Assembly (NCBI GenBank): GCA_013286215.1
Contig: JABDGC010000001.1
Location: forward strand, 28,564-92,563
Origin: Gammaproteobacteria bacterium
GTDB taxonomy: Bacteria; Pseudomonadota; Gammaproteobacteria; DSM-16500
DNA: 64,000 nt
Direction of reading: 5' to 3'
Below, piece by piece: positions 35,925 to 44,267 of the stretch. The notes beneath the pieces are model-generated. The model had not been told where the DNA came from. It made no database searches and worked only from the letters and a program-made list of their open reading frames with translations. The position numbers and the translations under genes are program-made. How positions within the stretch are numbered: the first letter of the stretch is position 1; every line of letters begins with the position of its first letter.

Positions 35925-36706
35925 ATCCTCGAACGGGATTTTATCCTAATTGGATCGCTTTTCAAACGATTCTGCACCGCGAGGTCACGCGTTTTATGCG
36001 CATTTGGCCGCAAACGCTGTTTCCGCCGGTCATTACGATGAGTCTCTACTTTCTGATCTTTGGCAAATTCATTGGTTCACAAATCCGGCCGATTGAAGGC
36101 TACGTTTATATTCAGTACCTGGTTCCCGGCTTGGTGCTCATGTCGATCATGAATAATTCCTACGCCAATACCTCTGCTTCTTTTTTTCTCGCCAAGTTCA
36201 ATAAAAGCATCGAGGAAATGCTCATCGCGCCCCTGTCCAATTTGACGATTTTGCTGGGCTTTATGTTGGGCGGCGCAGTACGCGGTTTGTTGGTCGGCCT
36301 GATCGTGCTGGTGATCGGTTTGCTTTTCACGCATATACCTTTGATGCATCCCCTGATCATGCTTTTCATCGCCATCCTTTCCGCCATGGTTTTTTCCCTG
36401 GGCGGTTTTATTAACGGCATTTACGCCAAACGCTTCGACGACATTTCCTTTATTCCCACCTTCGTGCTGACGCCGCTGACCTACCTGGGCGGCGTTTTTT
36501 ATTCCACCCAACAGCTGCCGCCACTGTGGCGCCAGCTTTCGTGGTTTAACCCGATTTTCAGCATGGTGGACAGCTTTCGCTTCGGGATTCTGGGAATTTC
36601 CGATTTGCCGAGTTTCTATGGCTTCGCGGTGGTTCTGCTTTTCTTTCTGGCTTTGTTTGCCTGGGCTTGGTATTTGCTCCGAAAAGGGGTGGGGATTAAG
36701 GTTTAA
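35921..36706 (+). CDS. ABC-2 exporter permease, YadH-like
   Basis: 261-residue inner-membrane permease with about six hydrophobic segments, starting TLFPPVITMSLYFLIFGKFIG. The ABC-2 hallmark region PTFVLTPLTYLGGVFYSTQQLPPLW is near residues 185-210, followed by the last helix FAVVLLFFLALFAWAWYLL. It works with the ATPase encoded immediately upstream (ATGA overlap), probably as a dimer of each. Similarity is closest to YadH. A palindromic element lies about 90 bp downstream, between it and the convergent aconitase gene. Confidence 0.9.
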   Translation: MNPRTGFYPNWIAFQTILHREVTRFMRIWPQTLFPPVITMSLYFLIFGKFIGSQIRPIEGYVYIQYLVPGLVLMSIMNNSYANTSASFFLAKFNKSIEEMLIAPLSNLTILLGFMLGGAVRGLLVGLIVLVIGLLFTHIPLMHPLIMLFIAILSAMVFSLGGFINGIYAKRFDDISFIPTFVLTPLTYLGGVFYSTQQLPPLWRQLSWFNPIFSMVDSFRFGILGISDLPSFYGFAVVLLFFLALFAWAWYLLRKGVGIKV

Positions 36707-36778
36707 CTGTGGATCCTGAACCGAAGGCTACGCTGTGCTAGCGCTTGCGCGGCCGGCAGTTAGCGTGAATGTTAATTG

Positions 36779-36925
36779 GGGCGCCGTTCCTGATCCCCTC
36801 TCCTCCACGCTTTTTGTGGAGGAGAGGGTTAGGGAGAGGAGGTCAATAAATCACTTTAATTTACACCGCCTTCCCCTAACCCTAATCACCGCCACAAAAA
36901 GCGTGGAGGAAGGGGGGTAAGGTGA
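36779..36925. repeat. Palindromic MITE-like element
   Basis: Left part begins GGCGCCGTTCCTGAT and carries a hairpin with CTCCACG...GTGGAGG arms and GGAGAGGAGGT. The right part has ACCCTAATCACCGCCACAAAAAGCGTGG, a degenerate hairpin. It lies between the convergent ABC permease and aconitase genes, so it may serve as a bidirectional transcription end. It accounts for this gap. Confidence 0.78.
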
Positions 36926-36934
36926 AGATCGAAA

Positions 36935-39607
36935 TTATACGCCGATCCGTGTTCTCAACACATACTGCAGAATCCCACCATGCCGGTAGTACTCCAGCTC
37001 ATTCAGCGTATCAATGCGGCTCAAGAGTGAAATTTCCTTTTTACTGCCGCTGGGATAGTGAATCACGGCCTTGACCTCGGCGCGTGGCTGGATTTGGTCG
37101 TGCAGTTCGATTAAGTCTAGTGTTTCCTCGCCGGTGAGGTTTAAATCCTTGTGCGTCATGCCGTCTTTGAATTGCAAGGGTAGGATGCCCATACCGATCA
37201 GGTTGGAGCGATGGATGCGCTCGAAACTCTCGGCGATGGCCGCGGTGACACCCAGAAGTTTGGGACCCTTGGCCGCCCAGTCGCGTGAAGAACCTGTGCC
37301 ATATTCTTTTCCAGCGATAACGACCAGTGGCACGCCCTCTTTTTGATAGCGCATTGCGGCGTCATAAATCGACAGGACTTCCTTGCTGGGGAAGTGCCGG
37401 GTCATGCCGCCTTCGACGCCGGGCAACATTTCATTTTTGATGCGAATGTTTGCGAAGGTGCCACGCATCATCACTTGGTGATTGCCGCGCCGCGCCCCGT
37501 AGGAATTGAAGTCCTTGACGGCGACGCCATTCTCCATCAGGTACTGCCCGGCGGGACTGTCTTTTTTGATGGAACCCGCCGGTGAGATATGGTCAGTGGT
37601 GATGCTGTCGCCAAACAGGGCAAGAATACGGGTACCATGAATCTCTTTAATGACGTTCGAAGATTTTTTCATCTCATTGAAATAGGGCGGATGTTGAATG
37701 TAGGTCGACTGGTCTTGCCAGTGATAGGTTTCGCTTTCTGGAATCTTCATGGTTTGCCATTCCGAGTTGCCGGTGAAAACGTCGGCGTATTGCTCCTGAA
37801 AAAGGTTGCGGTGAATTTTGACGACTTCGTTGGCGATTTCCACGTTGGTTGGCCAGATATCTTTCAGATAGACGGCTTTGCCTTGCCGATCCTGGCCCAG
37901 TGGCTCTTGGGTCAAGTCAATGCGGATGGTGCCGGTGAGAGCGTAGGCCACAACCAGGGGCGGCGAAGCCAGCCAGTTGGCCTTGACTTGAGGATGAATG
38001 CGGCCTTCAAAATTACGGTTGCCGGAAAGGACGGCGGAGACGGTCAAATTATTTTGAGTAATGACTTCCGCGATCGGGTCGGGGAGAGGGCCGGAGTTGC
38101 CAATGCAGGTGGTGCAGCCATAGGCCACTAAAGAAAAGCCCAGGGCATCCAGGTAGGCTTGTAAGCCAGACTGAGTGAGATAGCGAGTGACTACCTGTGA
38201 GCCGGGAGCCAATGAGGTCTTGACCCAGGGTTTCACGGTTAAACCTTTTTCCACGGCTTTTTTCGCGACCAAGCCGGCCGCAATCAGGACATTTGGATTA
38301 GAGGTGTTCGTGCAGCTGGTGATCGCCGCGATCACCACGTCACCGTGATGCAGCTCAAAGCCGCTGCTGGTTTTAAAGCCGTGCTCCGCTTTGTCGCCTG
38401 CTCCTGGGGTCTCCATCAGCAGCTGATCAAAGGCTGGCTTCAATTGACTCAGGGAGACGCGGTCTTGCGGTCGCTTGGGTCCGGCGAGAGAGGGTTCAAT
38501 CGAGGAGAGATCCAGTTCAACCACTTCGGTAAAAACAGGATCGGGGGTGGTGTGGTCGCGCCACAGGCCTTGCGCCTGGGCATAGGCTCTTACCAGATCC
38601 GTGGTTTGTTTGTCACGGCCGGTTAAGTCCATGTAGTCGAGAGTGATTTGATCAATGGGGAAGAAGCCGCAGGTAGCGCCATATTCGGGAGCCATGTTGG
38701 CAAGCGTGGCGCGGTCGGCGACTGATAAATAGGCCAGGCCTTGTCCAAAGTACTCGACGAACTTACCAACGACGCCTTTTTTACGCAAGATTTGTGTCAA
38801 CGTGATCACTAAATCGGTGGCAGTGATACCCTCACGTAATTGGCCGCTAAGCTTGACGCCTACGACTTCGGGAATAAGCATGGATACGGGCTGGCCGAGC
38901 ATGGCGGCTTCGGCTTCGATGCCGCCCACGCCCCAGCCGAGAACGCCTAGGCCGTTAATCATGGTGGTATGGCTGTCGGTTCCCACCAGCGTGTCGGGGT
39001 AGGCAAAGCGCTTGCCGTCTTTTTCTTCGGACCAAACGGTTTTAGCGAGGTACTCCAGGTTGACCTGATGGCAAATGCCGGTATCCGGCGGCACAACCCG
39101 GAAATTGTTAAACGCTTTTTGACCCCAACGCAGGAATTCATAACGTTCAAAATTGCGCTGCATTTCCATGCGACCATTGATTTCCATGGCATCCGCACTG
39201 GCAAAGGCGTCCACTTGAATGGAATGGTCGATGACCAGGTCGACGGGGGAAAGGGGATTGATCTGCTCGGGGTCGCCGCCCATTTTCTGGATTGCATCGC
39301 GCATGGCGGCCAAATCGACAATGGCTGGCACACCGGTAAAGTCTTGCATTAGAACGCGGGCTGGACGGTAGGCAATTTCGTGGTTGGAACTCTTGTTTTT
39401 CAGCCAGTCAGCGATGGCTTGAACATCATGCAACGTTACCGTGGCGCCGTCCTCATAGCGCAAGAGGTTTTCCAGCAGAACCTTTAGTGAAAAGGGGAGC
39501 TTGGCTGTGCCCCGCAGCCCGGCTTCTTCCGCCGCCGGCAGGCTGAAATAGTGGTAGAGAGTACCGTTGACATGAAGCTCACGTAAGGCTTTAAAAGAGT
39601 TGACCAT
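36935..39607 (-). CDS. acnA: Aconitate hydratase A
   Basis: Citric-acid-cycle enzyme interconverting citrate and isocitrate through a 4Fe-4S cluster, 890 residues, AcnA/IRP1 type. The cluster cysteines are in ITSCTNTSNPN and CTTCIGNSGPLPD. The N-terminal half has DFTGVPAIVDLAAMRDA and VGTDSHTTMINGLGVLGWGVGG. The C-terminal swivel domain has SITTDHISPAGSI, YGARRGNHQVMMRGTFANIRI and GTGSSRDWAAKG. An AAGGGGA ribosome-binding site precedes the ATG. Methylisocitrate formation in the prp pathway would need AcnB or AcnD; this AcnA could substitute, which is only a possibility. Confidence 0.96.
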   Translation of the reverse strand: MVNSFKALRELHVNGTLYHYFSLPAAEEAGLRGTAKLPFSLKVLLENLLRYEDGATVTLHDVQAIADWLKNKSSNHEIAYRPARVLMQDFTGVPAIVDLAAMRDAIQKMGGDPEQINPLSPVDLVIDHSIQVDAFASADAMEINGRMEMQRNFERYEFLRWGQKAFNNFRVVPPDTGICHQVNLEYLAKTVWSEEKDGKRFAYPDTLVGTDSHTTMINGLGVLGWGVGGIEAEAAMLGQPVSMLIPEVVGVKLSGQLREGITATDLVITLTQILRKKGVVGKFVEYFGQGLAYLSVADRATLANMAPEYGATCGFFPIDQITLDYMDLTGRDKQTTDLVRAYAQAQGLWRDHTTPDPVFTEVVELDLSSIEPSLAGPKRPQDRVSLSQLKPAFDQLLMETPGAGDKAEHGFKTSSGFELHHGDVVIAAITSCTNTSNPNVLIAAGLVAKKAVEKGLTVKPWVKTSLAPGSQVVTRYLTQSGLQAYLDALGFSLVAYGCTTCIGNSGPLPDPIAEVITQNNLTVSAVLSGNRNFEGRIHPQVKANWLASPPLVVAYALTGTIRIDLTQEPLGQDRQGKAVYLKDIWPTNVEIANEVVKIHRNLFQEQYADVFTGNSEWQTMKIPESETYHWQDQSTYIQHPPYFNEMKKSSNVIKEIHGTRILALFGDSITTDHISPAGSIKKDSPAGQYLMENGVAVKDFNSYGARRGNHQVMMRGTFANIRIKNEMLPGVEGGMTRHFPSKEVLSIYDAAMRYQKEGVPLVVIAGKEYGTGSSRDWAAKGPKLLGVTAAIAESFERIHRSNLIGMGILPLQFKDGMTHKDLNLTGEETLDLIELHDQIQPRAEVKAVIHYPSGSKKEISLLSRIDTLNELEYYRHGGILQYVLRTRIGV

Positions 39608-39687
39608 GTTGCTGCATTCCCCTTAATTATTTTATAAATTCCCCATCCCGTGCGATGAGCATTGTTAAAGAAATCAGATTGAATGCG

Positions 39688-39866
39688 AAAGTCCCCTTTC
39701 CGCCACGCTTTTTGTGGAGGAAAGCGCTAGGGATAGGAGGTAAAAACAATCCTAGAATGTTAAAATTCGGCTTATTATTTACCTCCCCCTAACCCTCCCC
39801 TCCACAAAAAACGTGGAGGGGAGGGGAGGGGATAACTGTACAAAATCGGATTCATTCACAGCGCCC
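39688..39866. repeat. Palindromic MITE-like element, full-length copy
   Basis: Two hairpins (CCGCCACGC...GTGGAGG and CTCCAC...GTGGAGG) around an AT-rich centre, very similar in layout to the 9542-9736 copy (shared TTTCCGCCACGC and GGGATAGGAGGTAAAAAC). The right arm is extended by extra GGGGA units. It lies upstream of acnA, so it may sit in that gene's promoter region, and it fills part of the 39608-40122 gap. Confidence 0.8.
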
Positions 39867-39886
39867 TTAATAGTTAGCGGGAGAGC

Positions 39887-40075
39887 TGTTCCTAATCATA
39901 TTCTTTCTCAAGGGGTTTGCAAGAGTGTCCATACATATTCGGTTCTCATTCAAATCCCCTTCCTCCACCAAAAGCGTGGAGGAAGGGGGATTATGGAAGG
40001 GTGAAACGAATATTTAGGAGTGTCCAAATGTTGTTCCTAATCATAATGCTTTCTCAAAGGGTTTCCCAAGAGTGC
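39887..40075. repeat. Direct repeat flanking a short palindromic element upstream of cydA
   Basis: Two copies of an approximately 43-bp sequence (39887-39930 and 40031-40075), each with GTTCCTAATCAT, CTTTCTCAA and CAAGAGTG, with a few mismatches. Between them lies a compact palindromic element (39924-40027) with termini like ATATTCGGTTCTCATT and one CTCCACC...GTGGAGG hairpin. The arrangement looks like an insertion that duplicated its target, or a duplicated control region ahead of cydA. Confidence 0.7.
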
Positions 40076-40122
40076 CTAAATAGGGTACCTTAGAGCAAGT
40101 ACACAGTTTCAAAGGAAACAAT

Positions 40123-41712
40123 ATGTTACCTTCCGATAGTGTCGTGCTGCTTTCCCGCTGGCAATTTGGTCTGACTGCGCTGTATCACTTTTTGTTCGTC
40201 CCGCTAACCCTCGGTTTATCCAATCTCTTGGGGATCATGGAGACAGTGTATTTTATTACTCGTCGTCCTATTTGGCGAACCATGACGCAGTACTGGGGCC
40301 TCTTGTTTGGCATTAATGTGGCCATGGGGGTCGCAACCGGGATTACCCTGGAGTTTCAGTTTGGCACCAACTGGGCTTATTACTCGCAGTATGTCGGCGA
40401 TATTTTTGGCGCTCCTTTAGCCATCGAAGGTCTCATGGCCTTTTTCCTCGAGTCCACTTTTATCGGGCTCTTTTTCTTTGGCTGGGACCGTTTATCGCGC
40501 GGTGCCCATCTTATCGTCACCTGGTTGCTTGCGTTGGGCTCCAGTTTTTCCGCTTTGTGGATTTTAATCGCCAATGGCTGGATGCAGCATCCAACGGGCG
40601 CCTTTTTTAATTTTCATACCATGCGCATGGAACTCAGTAATTTTTACGAGGTGATTTTCAACCCGGTGGCTCAAGCTAAGTTCGTGCATACCATCAGTGC
40701 CGGCTATGTGACCGGTTCCATGTTTGTTTTGTCGATTAGCGCTTATTTTCTGTTACGGAACCGCAACGTCGCATTCGCCAAGCGCTCCATGATGGTCGCT
40801 GCCGCTTTCGGTCTGGCATCGGCCTTGTCGGTGGTGGTTTTGGGCGATGAAAGTGGCTATCTCGCCGACTTGAACCAAAAAATGAAGATCGCAGCCATCG
40901 AAGGACAATGGGAAACCGAGCCGGCGCCGGCGCCCTTGACACTCATCGGCTGGCCGGATGAAAAACTGCATGCGACACGCTATGCCGTCAAGGTGCCCTA
41001 TGTCCTGGGTTTAATCGCGACGCGCTCCTTGCATACCCCCGTCTATGGCATCTTCGATTTAGTGGATGATGCACGCAACCGCATCAAGGACGGCGTTGTG
41101 GCTTACACGGCTTTGTTGGCTTTGCAAAAAAATCCCAATGATAAAGCAGCTGAAATGGTTTTGAGCGTTCATCAGGAAAATTTGGGTTACGGGCTACTCT
41201 TGAAGCGCTACACGTCAGATGTCGCGCATGCTACGCCGGAGCTGATTGAAAAAGCAGCCTGGGACACCGTGCCGAAGGTGGGTGTTTTGTTCTGGGCCTT
41301 TCGCGTCATGGCTGGCTTGGGCTTTTTCTTCATCCTGCTCTTTGGAACGGCCTATTATTTCACGATCCGTCGCGGTGCCACCAAGCGGCGCTGGTTCTTG
41401 TGGGTAGCTTTTCTTTCCTTACCGCTGCCCTGGCTGGCTTGCGAAGTCGGCTGGGTTGTTGCGGAATTTGGCCGGCAACCCTGGGTGGTGGAAGGTGAAT
41501 TGCCGACCTTTCTGGCTGCTTCCACCCTGGCGGTTCAGGACCTCTGGATTTCCATTGGCGGTTTCGTTTTCTTCTATAGCCTCTTGGCGGTGATTGAAAT
41601 CTTTTTGATGGTGAAATACATCCGTCTGGGCCCTGAGGCCTTATTCAAGCCGAAGGATTTTGGTTTAAACAAAGTGGAACCTCCTCTCAAATCTTCCCTG
41701 AGTTATTATTAG
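40123..41712 (+). CDS. cydA: Cytochrome bd ubiquinol oxidase subunit I
   Basis: High-affinity terminal oxidase subunit in the inner membrane, 529 residues, about nine transmembrane helices. The axial haem ligand His lies near residue 22 in QFGLTALYHFLFV, with a second His in the FVHTISAGYVTGS helix. The quinol (Q) loop in the middle runs from about residue 250 to 385 and is the long form. The GRQPWVVEGELPT signature is present. AAGGAAAC precedes the ATG. It is followed by cydB (55 bp) and, after a palindromic element, cydX. This oxidase supports respiration at low oxygen or under nitrosative stress (family knowledge). Confidence 0.97.
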   Translation: MLPSDSVVLLSRWQFGLTALYHFLFVPLTLGLSNLLGIMETVYFITRRPIWRTMTQYWGLLFGINVAMGVATGITLEFQFGTNWAYYSQYVGDIFGAPLAIEGLMAFFLESTFIGLFFFGWDRLSRGAHLIVTWLLALGSSFSALWILIANGWMQHPTGAFFNFHTMRMELSNFYEVIFNPVAQAKFVHTISAGYVTGSMFVLSISAYFLLRNRNVAFAKRSMMVAAAFGLASALSVVVLGDESGYLADLNQKMKIAAIEGQWETEPAPAPLTLIGWPDEKLHATRYAVKVPYVLGLIATRSLHTPVYGIFDLVDDARNRIKDGVVAYTALLALQKNPNDKAAEMVLSVHQENLGYGLLLKRYTSDVAHATPELIEKAAWDTVPKVGVLFWAFRVMAGLGFFFILLFGTAYYFTIRRGATKRRWFLWVAFLSLPLPWLACEVGWVVAEFGRQPWVVEGELPTFLAASTLAVQDLWISIGGFVFFYSLLAVIEIFLMVKYIRLGPEALFKPKDFGLNKVEPPLKSSLSYY

Positions 41713-41767
41713 CAAGCCCTCTATTTAGAGAGTTAGGGAGAGAGCAGGTAAAACAAAAGGAGCCTCT

Positions 41768-42898
41768 ATGCTCGATCTAGAATGCCTCAGACTCATCTGG
41801 TGGGTCCTCTTCGGTGTCTTATTCATTGGTTTTGCCGTCACCGACGGCTTCGATTTGGGCATTGCGGCGCTATTGCCTTTTGTTGCTAAAAATGATCTGG
41901 AACGGCGGGTGGTACTGAACACCATTGGTCCCGTTTGGGAAGGCAATCAAGTCTGGATCATCCTCGCCGCTGGCGCAATTTTTGCCGCCTGGCCTTTGGT
42001 CTATGCCGTTGCTTTTTCCGGCCTCTATTTTGTGATTTTGCTTTTGCTCCTGACCATGGGCATCTCGCGGCCGGTCAGCTTCAAGTATCGTAGCAAGCTG
42101 AAAAATCCCGTATGGCGCTTCTGTTGGGATGCCGCAGTGTTTATTGGTGGTTTGGTTCCTGCGTTGATTTTTGGTCTTCTGGTGGGCAATGTGCTGCAGG
42201 GCCTTCCTTTTCGCTATGACGAGCAAATACGTCTCAGCTACGAGGGCGGTTTTTGGGCGCTCTTTAATCCCTTTGCTTGTTGGTGCGCCCTGACCAGCCT
42301 CTTTATGCTCATCATGCACGGCGGCATTTATCTCGCGCTTAAAACAGAAGCGCTGTTAGCCAATCGAGCCTTGCGGTTTTCGAAAGGAGCCGCGATTTTA
42401 TTCATGCTGTTTTTTGCCGGCGGCGGTCTTTGGGCGGCTTATGCAATCGTCGGCTATGAAGTGACCTCCGTGCTTTCCCCCGAGGGTTATTCCAATCCCC
42501 TGCACAAGGAAGTCGTGAAACGGCTCGGCGCCTGGCTGTTGAATTACTCTCGTTATCCTTTTACCCTGGCTGCGCCAGTCCTGGGCTTTTTGGGCGCGGC
42601 GGCCGCCATGCTCAGCGTGCAGGGCAAAGCCTTAAAGACTGCGTTTTTATGTAGTGCACTCAGTCTCTTCGGCGTGATTTCAACGGTGGGCGTCAGCATG
42701 TTTCCCTTTATTATTCCTTCGTCGCTTGATCCAGCATCTAGCCTCTTGGTCTGGGATGCCTCGTCGACACAACTCACTTTATTCCTGATGTTAATCGCCG
42801 CTTTGATCTTTGTTCCCTTGATTGTGTTATACACGGCCTGGGTTTATTATGTGCTCCGGGACAAGGTCACCGCCAAGGAAATTAAAGAAAATATTTAG
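41768..42898 (+). CDS. cydB: Cytochrome bd ubiquinol oxidase subunit II
   Basis: Second subunit of the bd oxidase, 376 residues, eight or so transmembrane helices. The N-terminus CLRLIWWVLFGVLFIGFAVTDGFDLGIAALLPF is the family opening with the conserved aspartate region, and NTIGPVWEGNQVWIILAAGAIFAAWP follows. The C-terminal FPFIIPSSLDPASSLLVWDAS matches the family, with a slight change from the usual motif. AAAAGGAGC lies before the ATG. It is encoded directly after cydA, and a repeat element separates it from cydX. Confidence 0.97.
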   Translation: MLDLECLRLIWWVLFGVLFIGFAVTDGFDLGIAALLPFVAKNDLERRVVLNTIGPVWEGNQVWIILAAGAIFAAWPLVYAVAFSGLYFVILLLLLTMGISRPVSFKYRSKLKNPVWRFCWDAAVFIGGLVPALIFGLLVGNVLQGLPFRYDEQIRLSYEGGFWALFNPFACWCALTSLFMLIMHGGIYLALKTEALLANRALRFSKGAAILFMLFFAGGGLWAAYAIVGYEVTSVLSPEGYSNPLHKEVVKRLGAWLLNYSRYPFTLAAPVLGFLGAAAAMLSVQGKALKTAFLCSALSLFGVISTVGVSMFPFIIPSSLDPASSLLVWDASSTQLTLFLMLIAALIFVPLIVLYTAWVYYVLRDKVTAKEIKENI

Positions 42899-42902
42899 GA
42901 GA

Positions 42903-42990
42903 GGGTAAAGGGACGGGGTTTTTACCTCCTTCCCCGAACCCCTTCCTCCACCAAAAGCGTGGAGGAAGGGGGATAAGGAGGAGCGAATAT
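42903..42990. repeat. Partial palindromic element inside the cyd operon
   Basis: Right-half type copy: TTTTTACCTCCTTCCCC then a hairpin with CTCCACC...GTGGAGG arms and GGGGGATAAGGAGG. It starts five bases after the cydB stop and ends about 20 bp before cydX. Its hairpin could affect mRNA stability or read-through between the two genes. Confidence 0.75.
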
Positions 42991-43008
42991 TTTACAGAGG
43001 GGGTTTTT

Positions 43009-43116
43009 ATGTGGTATTTTGCCTGGATTTTAGGTGCGGCCTTTGCCTGTTGCTTCGCCATTTTAAATGCCCTTTTACTGGAGCTGGAATATGCCGATGG
43101 CGAGGACGGATTTTAA
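43009..43116 (+). CDS. cydX: Cytochrome bd oxidase small subunit CydX
   Basis: 35-residue single-helix membrane protein needed for assembly or stability of the bd oxidase. It reads MWYFAWILGAAFACC, then FAILNALLLELEYADGEDGF. The MWYFAWILG start is the diagnostic signature, followed by a helix of about 20 residues and an acidic tail. ATG 43009 is preceded by AGAGGGGG. It follows cydA and cydB on the same strand, separated from cydB by a palindromic element. hemF, for haem synthesis, starts 20 bp later, so one transcript may serve both. Confidence 0.95.
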   Translation: MWYFAWILGAAFACCFAILNALLLELEYADGEDGF

Positions 43117-43136
43117 GTTAGCGTGAGTACCCCAAA

Positions 43137-44081
43137 ATGTCCACGATTGAAGCTATCCCTGCTGATGCTGCGTTAAAGCAAATTCAGAATTATCTACGCG
43201 ACTTACAAAATCGTGTCTGCCAAATGATTGAAAAAGAAGATGGGCAGGCTCACTTTCAGGAAGACCCCTGGCAGCATGCCGGCGGCGGCGGTGGTTTGAC
43301 GCGGGCCCTGAGTGGTGGCCGTCATATTGAAAAGGCCGGCGTTAATTTTTCCCATGTCCACGGCAGCCACTTGCCCTTGGCAGCCACGCAAAAGCGCTCC
43401 CGGCTGGACAAGACCCCCTTCCAGGCCTTGGGTGTTTCCCTGGTTATTCATCCACTGAACCCCTATGCGCCAACCACCCATGCCAATGTGCGTTTCATTC
43501 TGGTTGAACAGGCCGGGCAAGCGCCTCATTGGTGGTTTGGCGGCGGCTTTGATCTGACGCCTTATTACGGCTTTAGGGAGGATTGTGAGCATTGGCATCG
43601 CGAAGCCCGGGCGGCCTGTGAGCCCTTTGGCACAGAGATTTATCCGCGTTATAAACGCTGGTGCGACGACTATTTTTACCTGAAGCATCGTCAAGAGCCT
43701 CGCGGTATCGGCGGTCTGTTTTACGATGATTTAAATAATCTGCAGGACCCGCAATGGACTTTTGAGCGCTGTTTCGCTTTTATGCGCAGTGTCGGCGATC
43801 ATTTCCTTCTCGCCTATCAACCCCTCCTCGCCAGACGCAAAGAACAGCCCTTTACTGAAGCAGAACGCCAATTCCAGGCCTATCGCCGCGGCCGCTATGT
43901 CGAATTCAATTTACTATACGATCGCGGAACCTTGTTTGGCTTGCAATCGGGCGGTCGTACGGAATCTATTTTAATGTCCCTGCCGCCGGTCGTGAATTGG
44001 CGCTATAACTGGCAGCCTGAGCGAGGCAGTAAAGAGGCGGAGTTGTATGATTTGTATTTGAAGCCAAGGGAATGGGTTTAA
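43137..44081 (+). CDS. hemF: Oxygen-dependent coproporphyrinogen III oxidase
   Basis: Converts coproporphyrinogen III to protoporphyrinogen IX with O2 in haem synthesis, soluble, 314 residues. Signature regions are [12 protein letters not shown] (a slightly altered form of the N-terminal block), [38 protein letters not shown] and the C-terminal [33 protein letters not shown]. Placement right after the bd oxidase genes, whose products carry three haems, is a sensible grouping. No strong ribosome-binding site is seen before ATG 43137. A palindromic element follows. Confidence 0.96.
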   Translation: MSTIEAIPADAALKQIQNYLRDLQNRVCQMIEKEDGQAHFQEDPWQHAGGGGGLTRALSGGRHIEKAGVNFSHVHGSHLPLAATQKRSRLDKTPFQALGVSLVIHPLNPYAPTTHANVRFILVEQAGQAPHWWFGGGFDLTPYYGFREDCEHWHREARAACEPFGTEIYPRYKRWCDDYFYLKHRQEPRGIGGLFYDDLNNLQDPQWTFERCFAFMRSVGDHFLLAYQPLLARRKEQPFTEAERQFQAYRRGRYVEFNLLYDRGTLFGLQSGGRTESILMSLPPVVNWRYNWQPERGSKEAELYDLYLKPREWV

Positions 44082-44124
44082 GAAAGGGAATTTTCAAGAT
44101 GCAAGAGCGTGTCAAGCTCAGAAA

Positions 44125-44252
44125 AAGTCTCCTCTCCACCACGTTTTTGGTGGAGGAGAGGGAAGGGAGAGGAGGTATTATTAATCCTTAATGCTGAGTA
44201 CCATTAAATTTACACCCCTTCTTCCACACAAAGCATGGAAGAAAAAAGATGG
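44125..44252. repeat. Palindromic element, degenerate right arm
   Basis: The left hairpin is CTCCACCACG...GTGGAGGAGAGG followed by GGAGAGGAGGTATTATTAATCC. The right hairpin (CTTCTTCCACACAAAGCATGGAAGAAAAAAG) is diverged by several transitions. It lies between the convergent hemF and MFS genes and could end transcription from either side. Confidence 0.75.
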
Positions 44253-44267
44253 GGCCAAACAGTTGGC

